From Pseudodonghicola flavimaris (GTDB taxonomy: Bacteria; Pseudomonadota; Alphaproteobacteria; Rhodobacterales; Rhodobacteraceae): a DNA stretch of 64,000 nucleotides. The stretch covers positions 434,001 to 498,000 of the forward strand of contig NZ_JASNJD010000001.1 in NCBI RefSeq assembly GCF_030164425.1, read 5' to 3'. A model generated the notes under the pieces. The model had not been told where the DNA came from. It searched no databases and saw nothing but the letters and a program-made list of their open reading frames with translations. Below are positions 1 through 8,533 of the stretch, in pieces. The translations under genes and the position numbers were made by a program. How positions within the stretch are numbered: position 1 is the stretch's first letter; each line of letters begins with the position of its first letter.

Positions 1-1180
1 CGTCCTTGTCTTCGGCCAGCTCGCCCACCACGTTCGACACGATGTGCATGACGTGGGAATAGCGTTCGATGATGAATTTCTCTGTCGGGCGCACGGTGCC
101 GATCTTGGCGACGCGCCCCACATCGTTACGCCCCAGATCGAGCAGCATCAGGTGTTCGGCCAGTTCCTTCTGATCGGCCAGCAGATCGGCTTCCAGCGCG
201 CGATCCTCCTCCGGCGTGGCGCCGCGGGGACGGGTGCCGGCGATCGGGCGGATGGTCACCTCGCGACCGAAGACGCGGACCAGGATCTCCGGGCTGGCGC
301 CGACCACATGGAAGCCGCCGAAGTTGAAATAGAACATGAAGGGCGACGGGTTGGTGCGCCGCAGCGAGCGGTAGAGCGCGAAGGGCGGCAGCGGGAAATC
401 TTGGGTCCAGCGCTGCGCCGGCACCACCTGAAAGATATCGCCGGCGCGGATGTAGTCCTTGGCGGTTTCCACCGCCGCCTTGTAGCTCTCGCGGGTGAAG
501 TTCGAGGTCGGTTCGCCGGTTTCCTGCGCCTCGCCCAGATCGCGGGATTCCGACGGCATGCCGCGATCCAGATCGCGGACTGCATCCATCACCCGTTCGG
601 CGGCCTGGGCATATGCGGCGCGCGCCGACAGACCGTCATTGACCCAGGCGGGGGAGACCACGGTGACCTCGCCCTTCACCCCGTCGAGCACGGCCACCAC
701 CGAGGGCCGCACCAGCAGCGCATCGGGCAGGCCCAGCGGGTCGGGGTTCACGTTCGGCAGATATTCGATCAGCCGCACCATGTCATAGCCGAGATAGCCG
801 AAGAGCCCCGCCGCCGCCTGCGGCAGATCCTCGGGCAGGTCGATCCGGCTTTCCTCGATCAGCGCCCGCAGGCTGGTCAGCGGATCGGTCTCAGCCGGCA
901 CGAACCCTTCGGGATCGAACCGCGCCTGCCGGTTCAGCGCCGCGGTTTCGCCGTGACAGCGCCAGACCAGATCCGGTTTCATCCCGATGATCGAATAGCG
1001 TCCGCGCACCTCGCCGCCGGTCACCGATTCCAGCATGAAGGCGTCCTTCTGGGCGCCGGTCAGCTTCAGCATCAGCGACACCGGAGTGTCGAGGTCGGCG
1101 GCGAGCCGGGTGTAGACGACCTGGTTGCGCCCGGCCTCATAGGCGCGGGCGAAGGTTTCGAAATCGGGGGTCAGTGCCAT
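1..1180 (-). CDS. trpE: Anthranilate synthase component I, C-terminus cut by window edge
   Basis: Converts chorismate and glutamine-derived ammonia to anthranilate, the first step of tryptophan synthesis. About 393 codons are visible from the ATG at 1180; the C-terminal part of the chorismate-binding domain lies beyond the left edge. An N-terminal LES-x10-S element near residue 50 matches the Trp feedback-inhibition motif of TrpE. The chorismate-binding core is recognisable from GDIFQVVPAQR near residue 230 and IAGTRPRG near residue 312. It starts 22 nt after the stop of the PpiD-like gene and is probably cotranscribed with it, so there is no room for a trp leader peptide directly before it. 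Assignment is firm; aminodeoxychorismate synthase (PabB) is less likely because of the feedback motif. Confidence 0.93.
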   Translation of the reverse strand, partial: MALTPDFETFARAYEAGRNQVVYTRLAADLDTPVSLMLKLTGAQKDAFMLESVTGGEVRGRYSIIGMKPDLVWRCHGETAALNRQARFDPEGFVPAETDPLTSLRALIEESRIDLPEDLPQAAAGLFGYLGYDMVRLIEYLPNVNPDPLGLPDALLVRPSVVAVLDGVKGEVTVVSPAWVNDGLSARAAYAQAAERVMDAVRDLDRGMPSESRDLGEAQETGEPTSNFTRESYKAAVETAKDYIRAGDIFQVVPAQRWTQDFPLPPFALYRSLRRTNPSPFMFYFNFGGFHVVGASPEILVRVFGREVTIRPIAGTRPRGATPEEDRALEADLLADQKELAEHLMLLDLGRNDVGRVAKIGTVRPTEKFIIERYSHVMHIVSNVVGELAEDKD

Positions 1181-1202
1181 CGTCTTGTCCAGCTGTCGTC
1201 TG

Positions 1203-3047
1203 TTAGCGGAAGTTCGACTGAACCGCGTTCAGCGCCTGCTGGTCCAGCATCGGATGCGCCCGCATCTGGGCGTCGCGCACATAGGCGTCGAACAGCTGCT
1301 GCGCCAGCGACTGGTCTAGCTGCTGCGAGAAGGCGCGGCGCATCGCGGTCAGGTCGGGGCTTTCCTCGGGCGGCAGCGTGGTGTCGAGATGCACGATCTC
1401 GACCTGCTGATCGCCGGGAACGATACGGATTTCGCCGGGTTCCATCCGGAACACCTCGGTCATGAAATCATGCGGCACATCGTCCAGGAATGCGGTGCGG
1501 GTCAGCCCCTCTTCCTTGCGGATGTCGAGCCCGGTGGCCTCCAGTCCCTCGTCCTGGCCGATCCCGGCCACCATCGCCTCGGCCTGTTTGACCAGCGCCT
1601 CGTTGGTGGCCTGGGCGATCCAGCCGGTCACCACCCGCGGACGGGCCTCCTCGAAGGGCTCGGGACGCGGCGCCAGCAGGGTATCGAGCCGCAGGGCGAA
1701 GATGCCGCCATCCTCGAGGAAGGTGGCTTCCGGGAAATCGCCCTCGGTGACCTTCGAGGCGGCCTCGCGGAAGGCGTCATAGGCGGCGACCCCTTCGGCG
1801 CTGTCGGCGGTCCAGTCGATCTGTCCCAGGGTCATGTCGGTCTCGTCGGCGAGCTCTTCCAGCGTGGCGCCGCCGGCCAGAAGATCGTTGATGGTCTCTG
1901 CCTGGGTCTCGATCAGGCGGCGGGCGCGTTCTGAGGCAAGCTCGTCGCGCAGCTCGTCGCGGGCCTCCTCATAGGGGGTGGTTTGCGCTTCCAGCGTGCC
2001 GTTTACCCGGTAGAGCGCCGGGCCGAGGTCGGAGGGCAGGGGGCCGACCACATCGCCCACGGCGGCGGCGAAGACGGCATCGGCGGCAGCGCCCAGATCG
2101 TCGGCGGCCAGATCGCCCAGATCGACATCGGACATCGCCAGCCCGCGGTCATCGACCAGCGCCTCGAAGGTGGTGCCGCCGACCTCGATCTGCGCCATCG
2201 CCTCCTGCGCGGCCTGTTCGTTGGCAAAGACCAGGCGTTCGACCAGCCGGCGTTCGGGCACGTTGTATTCCGCCGCGCGCTCCTCATAGAGCCGGCGGAT
2301 CGACGCCTCGTCGACCTCGACCTGATCGAGGATCATCTCCGGTGTCAGCAGCGCATAGGTCAGGCTCTTGGTCTCGGGCAGGGTGAACTGCGCGGGATGG
2401 GCATCGTAGAAGGCCTTCAGCGCCGCTTCGTCCGGGGTCTCGACCGGGGCGGTCAGATCTGCGGGCCGCAGGGTGGCGAAGCTGAAGCTGCGCCGGGCGG
2501 CGATGTAATGGGTCAGCGTGTCGGTCAGCGTGTCGGGCATGGAAACCCCGTTGATGATGGCGCTCTGTACCAGCGTGCGGGCGGCCTCGCGGCGCAGATC
2601 GGCCTCGAACTCCGCCTCTTTCAGGCCAGCCTGATCCAGCTGATAGCGATAGGCCTCGCGATCGAATTTGCCATCGGCGCCCTGAAAGGCGGGAATGGCG
2701 ATGATTTCCTTCTGCAGGTTCTCATCGCCGATCGACAGCCCCAGATGGTCGACCTCATTGTCGAGGGAGGCAATGGCGATCAGCTGGCCCAGCACCTGCT
2801 GATCCAGCCCCATGGCCTGAACCTCGGTCATCGGCAGTGCAGAGCCGCGCTGCGCCTCGATGGCGCGAATCTCGCGTTGCAGCTCCCGCGCATAGGCCTC
2901 GGTGCTGATGGTCTGATCCCCCACCGTGGCGACGGTATGGGCGTTGCCGGTCAGATTGGTGGCGCCGAACCCCGCCAGACCTGCGACCAGCAGACCCATC
3001 AGGATCCAGACAAAGGATTTCGATAGCTTCTTGATCCGAGCGGCCAT
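1203..3047 (-). CDS. ppiD: PpiD/SurA_N-type periplasmic peptidyl-prolyl isomerase
   Basis: A 614-residue membrane-anchored folding factor. The N-terminus has a short basic cytoplasmic tail and one hydrophobic segment (about residues 11-29), followed by a SurA_N-like region and a parvulin-type rotamase region near residues 245-370, then a long C-terminal chaperone-like part. This order and length are those of alphaproteobacterial PpiD-like proteins that assist outer-membrane protein folding at the periplasmic face of the inner membrane. It lies immediately upstream of trpE, an arrangement common in Rhodobacteraceae. Parvulin active-site residues are weakly conserved in this group, so isomerase activity is inferred from family, not seen. 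Confidence 0.88.
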   Translation of the reverse strand: MAARIKKLSKSFVWILMGLLVAGLAGFGATNLTGNAHTVATVGDQTISTEAYARELQREIRAIEAQRGSALPMTEVQAMGLDQQVLGQLIAIASLDNEVDHLGLSIGDENLQKEIIAIPAFQGADGKFDREAYRYQLDQAGLKEAEFEADLRREAARTLVQSAIINGVSMPDTLTDTLTHYIAARRSFSFATLRPADLTAPVETPDEAALKAFYDAHPAQFTLPETKSLTYALLTPEMILDQVEVDEASIRRLYEERAAEYNVPERRLVERLVFANEQAAQEAMAQIEVGGTTFEALVDDRGLAMSDVDLGDLAADDLGAAADAVFAAAVGDVVGPLPSDLGPALYRVNGTLEAQTTPYEEARDELRDELASERARRLIETQAETINDLLAGGATLEELADETDMTLGQIDWTADSAEGVAAYDAFREAASKVTEGDFPEATFLEDGGIFALRLDTLLAPRPEPFEEARPRVVTGWIAQATNEALVKQAEAMVAGIGQDEGLEATGLDIRKEEGLTRTAFLDDVPHDFMTEVFRMEPGEIRIVPGDQQVEIVHLDTTLPPEESPDLTAMRRAFSQQLDQSLAQQLFDAYVRDAQMRAHPMLDQQALNAVQSNFR

Positions 3048-3130
3048 GGCGCCCCCTCTTCTGGCAATGCCGTTGCTCCGGCGCCCTCAATACGATGCAG
3101 GCCCCTAGGGGGCAAGGTCCGAAGACAGGC

Positions 3131-4327
3131 TCAGACCGGCAGCGCGGCGAGCCGGTCGATCACCTCTGCGAGACCGGCGCTGTCGGTATTGGCGAAGGCG
3201 AGCCGCAGATGCCGCGCACCGGTGGGATCGCCCTGCGGCACGAACATGCTGGCCGGCAGCGTCAGCAGCGAGGCATCGTGCACCAGCCGCTGCGCCAGGC
3301 TCTGCGCGTCCTCGGCGAACGGGTGTTCGACATAGGCGAAATAGGCGCCGAGCCCCTTGAGCTTCCAGCCCAGATTGGCGAGCCGCCCGAATCCCTCGGC
3401 CAGGGCGTCGCGGCGGGCCAGAATCTCGTCCCGCTCGCCGCGGACCCAGTCGCCCAGCGTCCGGATCCCGGTCAGCGCCGCGAACTGGCCGATCTGGCTG
3501 GGGCAGATGGTGACGGTGTCGATGAATTTCTCCACCCCCAGCAGCAGCTCGGGCGCGGTGACCATGGCGCCGACCCGGTGGCCGGTCAGCCGATAGGCCT
3601 TGGAGAAGGAATAGAGGTGGATGAAGGTACGGTCCCAGTCGGGATCGGAGAACAGATCGTGCGGCCGCCCCTCGCGGCTGTCGAAATCGCGATAGGTCTC
3701 GTCGACGATCAGCTTCAGCCCGCGCGATTTGGCCAGCTCGTAGAAGGCACGTACCAGCCCGCCGGGATATTCGGCGCCGCTGGGGTTGTTGGGGGTGATC
3801 AGCACGATGGCGCGGGTACGCGGGGTGATCAGCGCCGCGGCCTGATCGGGATCGGGCAGCATGGCGGCATCGGTCGGCAGCGGTACCGCCCGCACCCCCG
3901 ACATATCCAGCCACATCTTGTGGTTGAAATACCAGGGCGTCGGCAGGATCACCTCGTCGCCCTCGCCGGTCAGCGCCGCCATTGCCGCGGCGAAGGCCTG
4001 GTTGCAGCCGGAGGTGATGGCGACCTGCGCCGCGCCGACGCTGCCGTCATAGCGCGTAGCGATCTCCGCGGCGAGTTCCTCGCGCAGCTCGGGCATGCCC
4101 AGCACCGGGCCGTAGAGATGCGCCTGCGGTGTGCTCAGCAGATACTCCGCCATCGCCTGACGCAGGCTTTCGGGCGGCGCCTCGACCGGCGCGGCCTGGC
4201 TGAGGTTGATCAGCGGCCGCCCGGCGGGGAAGCTGACCCCTTCGATCCAGCGGCGCGAGGTGACGATGGGGGCGGAAAACGTGGCGTCTGTGCGCGACAG
4301 GTGGGGCGGGGATTTCGGCTGCGTCAT
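3131..4327 (-). CDS. Class I/II PLP-dependent aminotransferase
   Basis: A 398-residue fold-type I aminotransferase. Visible signatures are the ITPNNPSG motif that contacts the cofactor and substrate, an IVDETYRDF strand with the PLP-binding Asp and Tyr, and the Schiff-base Lys in YSFSKAYRLTGHR near residue 243. It probably transfers an amino group between an amino acid and a 2-oxo acid in the cytoplasm; the substrate cannot be read from the sequence. It sits about 80 nt upstream of ppiD in the same direction. A second, only distantly similar aminotransferase lies at 13874-15055. Confidence 0.87.
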   Translation of the reverse strand: MTQPKSPPHLSRTDATFSAPIVTSRRWIEGVSFPAGRPLINLSQAAPVEAPPESLRQAMAEYLLSTPQAHLYGPVLGMPELREELAAEIATRYDGSVGAAQVAITSGCNQAFAAAMAALTGEGDEVILPTPWYFNHKMWLDMSGVRAVPLPTDAAMLPDPDQAAALITPRTRAIVLITPNNPSGAEYPGGLVRAFYELAKSRGLKLIVDETYRDFDSREGRPHDLFSDPDWDRTFIHLYSFSKAYRLTGHRVGAMVTAPELLLGVEKFIDTVTICPSQIGQFAALTGIRTLGDWVRGERDEILARRDALAEGFGRLANLGWKLKGLGAYFAYVEHPFAEDAQSLAQRLVHDASLLTLPASMFVPQGDPTGARHLRLAFANTDSAGLAEVIDRLAALPV

Positions 4328-4414
4328 CGGCTGCGCCTTCCTTTTGTAGACCTTCTGCGGGATCCGGATCGTCGGTGCGACCGCGCCGTCCGGGGCCCGG
4401 GACCGCCCGCGCCC

Positions 4415-4440
4415 CTTCTTCTCTGTTCAAATACTCAAGG
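4415..4440. repeat. Interspersed intergenic motif, copy A
   Basis: The spacer between gpt and the aminotransferase gene contains a pyrimidine run beginning CTTCTT, then CAAATA and a short CAAGG end, embedded in very GC-rich arms. A related string with the same layout (CTTCTT, CAAATA, CCCGGGGG) occurs at 15168-15198 in another intergenic spacer. Two similar non-coding strings in one window suggest a dispersed genome repeat; function unknown. Confidence 0.35.
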
Positions 4441-4496
4441 TCCGCCGCCCGGTCCGGGACCGGCCCCGGGCAGGCCGGGACCCGCCCGATGGCGTC

Positions 4497-4997
4497 TCAG
4501 TCCATCGCGCGATAGGGTTTGACGTACTGCAGGGCGGTGTCCCAGGGGAAGAAGATCCAGGTGTCCTGGCTCACTTCGGTGATGTAGCTGTCCACCTGTG
4601 CCCGGCCTTTGGGCTTGGCGTAGACGGTGGCGACATGCGCCTTGGGCATCAGCTTGCGCACCACTTCCAGCGTGCGGCCGGTATCGACCAGGTCGTCGAT
4701 GATCAGCACGCCCTCGCCCTCGCCGACGATTTCCATATCGGGCGATTTGATCACCACCGGCTCGCTCTGGGTCTGGTGATCGTAGGATTTGACGCTGATG
4801 GTGTCGACGGTGCGAATGTCCAGCTCGCGGGCGATGATCATCGCCGGGGCCATGCCGCCGCGGGTGATCGCCACCACCGCATGCCAGCCGTCCTCCGGCG
4901 CTTCGCCCTGCAGCCGCCAGGCCAGCGCCCGCGCATCGCGGTGCAACTGGTCCCAGCTGACAAGAAAGCCTTTTTCATGCGGCAGACGGTCGGTCAT
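4497..4997 (-). CDS. gpt: Xanthine(-guanine) phosphoribosyltransferase
   Basis: Salvages xanthine, guanine or hypoxanthine with PRPP to the corresponding nucleotide. The 166-residue length and the type I PRTase loop [13 protein letters not shown] at residues 97-109 are those of Gpt. The N-terminal region ([10 protein letters not shown] near 43-52) forms the pyrophosphate-binding side. It lies between fabI and the aminotransferase on the same strand; the 39 nt gap from fabI permits cotranscription but no functional link is evident. Confidence 0.93.
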   Translation of the reverse strand: MTDRLPHEKGFLVSWDQLHRDARALAWRLQGEAPEDGWHAVVAITRGGMAPAMIIARELDIRTVDTISVKSYDHQTQSEPVVIKSPDMEIVGEGEGVLIIDDLVDTGRTLEVVRKLMPKAHVATVYAKPKGRAQVDSYITEVSQDTWIFFPWDTALQYVKPYRAMD

Positions 4998-5036
4998 GGC
5001 GAAAGCTCCTCAGGCGGGCTGTGGCGGTATGCGGTC

Positions 5037-5843
5037 TCAGCTCTTGGCGATATCGGGGGCGTCGACGGCCTTCATGCCGATGGCATGATAGCCGGCATCG
5101 ACGTGCAGCACCTCGCCGGTGACGCCAGCGCCCAGGTCGGACAGCAGATACAGCGCCGAGTTGCCGACATCGTCGATGGACACGTTGCGACGCAGCGGCG
5201 AGTTGTATTCGTTCCACTTCATGATGTAGCGGAAATCGCCGATGCCAGAGGCGGCCAGCGTCTTGATCGGCCCCGCCGAGATCGCATTGACGCGGATGCC
5301 GTCCTTGCCCAGATCCTCGGCCAGATAGCGCACGCTGGCCTCCAGCGCCGCCTTGGCCACGCCCATCACGTTGTAATGCGGCATCACCTTCTCGGCGCCG
5401 TAATAGGTCAGCGTCAGCGCGGTGCTGCCTTCGGACATCAGCTTCTCGGCCCGCCGCACCACCGCGGTGAAGGAGTAGACCGAGATATCCATGCTCATCT
5501 GGAAATTGGCGCGGCTGGTGTCGACATAGCGGCCACGCAGCTCGTTCTTGTCGGAGAAACCGATGGCGTGGACGATGAAGTCCAGCTTGCCCCATTTCTC
5601 CTTCAGCGCCTCGAACAGCGCGTCGATCGAGTCTTCGTCACCGACGTCGCAGGGCAGGACGATTTCGCTGCCCAGTTCTTCGGCCAGAGGCAGCACCCGC
5701 TTCTTCAGCGCGTCGCCCATGTAAGAGAAGGCCAGTTCGGCACCGGCGCCCGAAAGCGCCTTGGCGATGCCCCAGGCGATGGATTTGTCATTGGCCAGGC
5801 CCATGATCAGGCCACGTTTTCCGGCCAACAGCTGTTGCGACAT
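5037..5843 (-). CDS. fabI: Enoyl-[acyl-carrier-protein] reductase (NADH)
   Basis: Performs the last reduction of each fatty-acid elongation cycle in type II fatty-acid synthesis. The 268-residue protein has the divergent FabI nucleotide-binding start GLANDKSIAWGIA (about 15-27) and the active-site pair Tyr157 and Lys164 in Y-x6-K, with Tyr147/148 upstream as in FabI. Length and motifs fit FabI rather than ordinary FabG-type SDRs. It is divergent from pdxH, with a 226 nt spacer containing no obvious gene. Confidence 0.95.
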   Translation of the reverse strand: MSQQLLAGKRGLIMGLANDKSIAWGIAKALSGAGAELAFSYMGDALKKRVLPLAEELGSEIVLPCDVGDEDSIDALFEALKEKWGKLDFIVHAIGFSDKNELRGRYVDTSRANFQMSMDISVYSFTAVVRRAEKLMSEGSTALTLTYYGAEKVMPHYNVMGVAKAALEASVRYLAEDLGKDGIRVNAISAGPIKTLAASGIGDFRYIMKWNEYNSPLRRNVSIDDVGNSALYLLSDLGAGVTGEVLHVDAGYHAIGMKAVDAPDIAKS

Positions 5844-6069
5844 TGAGATCCTCCGCCTGTCTGAACGGTCTGAAGCTGTCCTTTAGGCGATTGCCATCAC
5901 CGCTTCAAGTACATGCAGCCCTCTGCGCTGTCCTCAAGTCACGCCCCAGACCGCCGCCGGCGGGAGGGATCGGGCAGGGGCCGGGAATTGCGGCGTCGGA
6001 CGCCCGCGCGGGCTTGCTTGGGCGCATCTGCCGCTCTAGGGTCCGAATATATACCATGATGGGGATACC

Positions 6070-6675
6070 ATGGGCGACAGAAGTGGAATTTTTGCCGGCG
6101 ATGACCCGTTTGTCATCGTCCGGAGGTGGCTGGCCGAAGCTGAGGCAAGCGAAGTAAATGATCCGAACGCGATCGCGATTGCGACCGTCGATGCGGACGG
6201 GCTGCCGGATGTGCGGATGGTCCTGCTAAAGGAGATCGAGGACAACGCCTTCGTCTTCTACACCAATTACAACAGTGCGAAGGCGCAGGAGCTGGACCAG
6301 GCGGGCAAGGCCGCGTTCGTCATGCACTGGAAATCGCTGCGCCGGCAGGTGCGGGTGCGGGGGCTGATCACCCGGGAAGACGGCGAGCAGGCGGACACCT
6401 ATTATGCGTCGCGGTCGCTGAAGAGCCGTCTGGGCGCCTGGGCGTCGCAACAGAGCCAGCCGCTGGAGAGCCGCCCGGCGCTGATGGCTGAGGTCGCCAA
6501 GATCACCGCGCGCTATGGCACCAACCCGCCGCGGCCGCCGTTCTGGGGGGGATACCGTCTGACGCCGGTGCAGATCGAGCTTTGGGCAGATGGCGCGTTC
6601 CGACTGCACGATCGGTTCGTCTGGCGCCGCCAAGACACGGAATCCACTTGGGAAATTCAACGTCTGAACCCCTGA
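6070..6675 (+). CDS. pdxH: Pyridoxamine/pyridoxine 5'-phosphate oxidase
   Basis: FMN-dependent enzyme that oxidises pyridoxine or pyridoxamine 5'-phosphate to pyridoxal 5'-phosphate. At 201 residues it has the family length; the split-barrel core shows PDVRMVLLK near 50, [13 protein letters not shown] near 68-80, RQVRVRG near 97 and the C-terminal WELW-like and RLHDR region. The ATG at 6070 is preceded by GGGG at 6060-6063, a weak but usable ribosome-binding site; an upstream ATG at 6057 is less likely. The stop codon is followed three bases later by a perfect palindrome (6678-6692). Confidence 0.95.
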   Translation: MGDRSGIFAGDDPFVIVRRWLAEAEASEVNDPNAIAIATVDADGLPDVRMVLLKEIEDNAFVFYTNYNSAKAQELDQAGKAAFVMHWKSLRRQVRVRGLITREDGEQADTYYASRSLKSRLGAWASQQSQPLESRPALMAEVAKITARYGTNPPRPPFWGGYRLTPVQIELWADGAFRLHDRFVWRRQDTESTWEIQRLNP

Positions 6676-6677
6676 CA

Positions 6678-6692
6678 TTCACGTCACGTGAA
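6678..6692. promoter_or_regulatory. Perfect 15-nt palindrome before the cold-shock gene
   Basis: TTCACGT-C-ACGTGAA is a perfect 7+1+7 inverted repeat located just after the pdxH stop and about 135 nt before the cold-shock gene. It has no following T-run, so a DNA-binding protein site is more plausible than a terminator. The cognate regulator is unknown. Confidence 0.4.
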
Positions 6693-6827
6693 ATGCAAGG
6701 CCTTGAAATTTAGCGCGGATTTTTGCCCATTTTGATGTTTTCTGCTTGAAACCTCTCTGAGATTCAGCGCAGACAGTCAGGCAAATCCCAACACGCGCAA
6801 ACACGCAAGAACGCGGAACGAAGAGAA

Positions 6828-7394
6828 GTGGCGGAAGATCTGAGCAGCATGTCCCAAGTGGAAGGTCAGGTTAAGTGGTTCGATCCGGCCAAAGGCTATG
6901 GCTTCGTCGTGTCGGATCAGGGCGGCCCGGATATCCTGTTGCACGTCAACGTGCTGCGGAACTTCGGTCAGAGCTCGGTCGCTGACGGATCCCGGATTGA
7001 GGTGATTACCCACCGCACCGATCGCGGTGTGCAGGCAGTCGAGGTGATTTCGATCACACCGCCGCCGCGCAACGAAGGCCCGGTGCTGTCCGATTTCAGC
7101 CATCTGGACCCGGAAGAGATCAGCCGGCACCCGCTGGAACCGGCCCGGGTGAAGTGGTTCGACAAGGCGAAGGGGTTTGGCTTCGCCAATGTCTTCGGCA
7201 GCGACGACGACATTTTCCTGCATATCGAGGTGCTGCGCCAGTCCGGTCTCGCCGATCTGCAGCCGGGCGAAGCCCTGGCGATGCGGGTGATCGACGGGCG
7301 CCGTGGCCGCATGGCCGCGGAGGTGCTGGCCTGGGAGGCCGCCGTCGACGAGACGGAGCGCCGCCCGGCAGCGGACCTGTCCGCCGAAACATGA
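6828..7394 (+). CDS. Double cold-shock-domain protein
   Basis: A 188-residue nucleic-acid-binding protein with two cold-shock domains. Domain 1 spans about residues 11-78 with RNP1 KGYGFV (22-27) and RNP2 DILLHV; domain 2 spans about 105-170 with RNP1 KGFGFA (115-120) and RNP2 DIFLHI. The linker is acidic/proline-rich. Single-domain Csp proteins are about 70 residues, so this is the duplicated form common in alphaproteobacteria. The GTG at 6828 is the longest start; an ATG at 6849 (MSQVEGQVKWF) is a serious alternative and begins exactly at the first domain. Its stop overlaps the ATG of the DUF192 gene by four bases. Confidence 0.88.
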   Translation: MAEDLSSMSQVEGQVKWFDPAKGYGFVVSDQGGPDILLHVNVLRNFGQSSVADGSRIEVITHRTDRGVQAVEVISITPPPRNEGPVLSDFSHLDPEEISRHPLEPARVKWFDKAKGFGFANVFGSDDDIFLHIEVLRQSGLADLQPGEALAMRVIDGRRGRMAAEVLAWEAAVDETERRPAADLSAET

Positions 7395-7858
7395 TCCGCC
7401 GGATTGCCGCCGCCCTGCTGCTGTTGCTGGCCGCCACGGCGGCGCGGGCAGAGGTCTGCCGGGCCGATCTGGTCGAGCTCAGGGGCGATTGGGGGCAGGC
7501 GCGGTTTTCCGTCGAAGTCGCCGATGACGAACAGGAACGCGCCCGCGGGCTGATGTTCCGGGATAGCCTGCCGCGCGGTGCCGGCATGCTCTTCGTCTAC
7601 GACCATCCTCAGCGCGTCGCCTTCTGGATGAAGAACACGCGGATTCCGCTCGACATGATCTTTCTCGATCGCACCGGGGTGGTGACGCGTGTCCATGTCG
7701 GCGCCATTCCCGGCGATCTGACTGCGATCGACGGCGGTGACGGCGTCTTTGCGGTTCTGGAAATCAATGGCGAGCTCGCCCGCCGCTACGGCATCGGGCC
7801 GGGCACGGTGATGCGTCACCCGGTTTTTGCAGGCGGGCCCGCCGCCTGGCCCTGTTAG
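7391..7858 (+). CDS. Secreted DUF192 family protein
   Basis: A 155-residue protein with a clear N-terminal signal peptide (basic start, Leu/Ala-rich core, cleavage likely after ARA near residue 20). The rest is a DUF192 domain: ERARGLMFR near 50, FVYDHPQRVAFWMKNT near 70-85, LDMIFLD, and a C-terminal GPGTV region. The family is widespread and of unknown biochemical function; the protein is probably periplasmic or lipid-independent exported. ATGA overlap with the cold-shock gene implies translational coupling. Confidence 0.85.
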   Translation: MIRRIAAALLLLLAATAARAEVCRADLVELRGDWGQARFSVEVADDEQERARGLMFRDSLPRGAGMLFVYDHPQRVAFWMKNTRIPLDMIFLDRTGVVTRVHVGAIPGDLTAIDGGDGVFAVLEINGELARRYGIGPGTVMRHPVFAGGPAAWPC

Positions 7859-7901
7859 GGCTTTTCAAATCACTGACCGGTCGCTAGACAGGCGCACGGT
7901 C

Positions 7902-7978
7902 CGGGGCGTGGCGCAGTCTGGTAGCGCACCTGTTTTGGGTACAGGGGGTCGTGAGTTCGAATCTCGCCGCCCCGACCA
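7902..7978 (+). tRNA. tRNA-Pro (UGG anticodon)
   Basis: A full cloverleaf can be drawn: acceptor stem CGGGGCG/CGCCCCG, D-arm GCGC...GCGC, anticodon stem CCTGT/ACAGG enclosing TTTGGGT with anticodon TGG, and T-arm with the TTCGAAT loop between GTGAG and CTCGC. The 3' ACCA is encoded. Proline identity follows from the TGG anticodon. No integrase or attachment-site duplication is seen beside it. Confidence 0.95.
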
Positions 7979-8265
7979 TCTTCTTCCCTTCTATTTTTGC
8001 ACTCCTGCCGCCGGGGCGGCGGTTCCTGTCCGGCAATCTGTGCCCGGGTCCAGGGGAGTGCCCATAAATTGACCCGCCTTGCTGCGCTGCCGAGTCGCCG
8101 GCCCGGGCGGGGCGGGGTTTTGCCTTGGGAAATCAGCGCTTCGCAGCGGTGGTTCAGGCCCTGCGCGAAGTGCTGCTCTGCGGCATCCTGTGGAAGAATC
8201 GTGACCCGCCTGTGGAGCGCTTGCGGGTCAACCGGGAATCTCGCGGACCGGTGGAAATAAAATCG
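7979..8265. other. Spacer between tRNA-Pro and the nrdJ promoter
   Basis: Nearly 290 nt without a convincing gene. Short GC-rich reading frames are present but have no recognisable domain or ribosome-binding site. I see no cobalamin-riboswitch B12-box here. Confidence 0.5.
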
Positions 8266-8295
8266 TTGACCCCCGCCGCAGGCTTGCTCCAGATT
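8266..8295 (+). promoter_or_regulatory. Candidate sigma70 promoter of nrdJ
   Basis: TTGACC at 8266-8271 is followed after 17 nt by CCAGAT (8289-8294), a poor -10. The weak -10 is overlapped by the first NrdR-like box, as expected of a repressible ribonucleotide-reductase promoter. Transcription would start near 8300, giving a leader of roughly 230 nt. Confidence 0.35.
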
Positions 8296-8330
8296 GTGTG
8301 GGCCAGCCTAAAGCCCACTAAATCTGGTGT
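8284..8330. promoter_or_regulatory. Tandem NrdR-box-like sites upstream of nrdJ
   Basis: Two 16-nt strings resemble the NrdR consensus ACACWATATATWGTGT: TTGCTCCAGATTGTGT at 8284-8299 (10 of 16) and CCACTAAATCTGGTGT at 8315-8330 (12 of 16). They are separated by exactly 15 bp, so the box starts are 31 bp apart, the three-helical-turn spacing known for NrdR operators. The first overlaps the proposed -10. The same DNA can also fold as an imperfect hairpin (8289-8303 with 8313-8327, 13 of 15 paired). Confidence 0.55.
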
Positions 8331-8533
8331 ACTCCACTAGGGCTCGTGGCGGGAGCGAGCGGCAGAAAAACCAGTGTACAGCGTCTGATTTCGGGACCGG
8401 ACGCAGGGCCCCTTCACGGCTTTGCGGCAGGCGGATGCTCTGTGCCGAGGCGCCGCCGGAACGAGGGACCCCGTGGGGGGTGAACGGCCCGGAGAACAGG
8501 GCGCGAACGGAACGCTTGGAAGGTCAGAGGCAG
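8331..8533 (+). promoter_or_regulatory. Long 5' leader of nrdJ
   Basis: About 200 nt of transcribed, highly G+C-rich leader precede the nrdJ ATG. It is open in the nrdJ frame, but the extension has no similarity to the reductase N-terminus. The sequence is dense in complementary GC runs and could form a structured RNA. A conserved RNA class called the nrdJ motif has been described upstream of such genes; membership cannot be decided by eye. Confidence 0.3.

Noticed and set aside
7902-8330. Integration site at tRNA-Pro
   Set aside because: No integrase, no duplicated 3' tRNA end, and core genes continue on both sides.
8327-8533. N-terminal extension of nrdJ from an upstream ATG
   Set aside because: The added 69 codons are unlike other NrdJ N-termini and overlap the promoter and NrdR-like box; ATG 8534 has a ribosome-binding site.
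7979-8533. Cobalamin riboswitch before B12-dependent nrdJ
   Set aside because: I looked for the B12-box and GCCACTG-type elements and did not find them.
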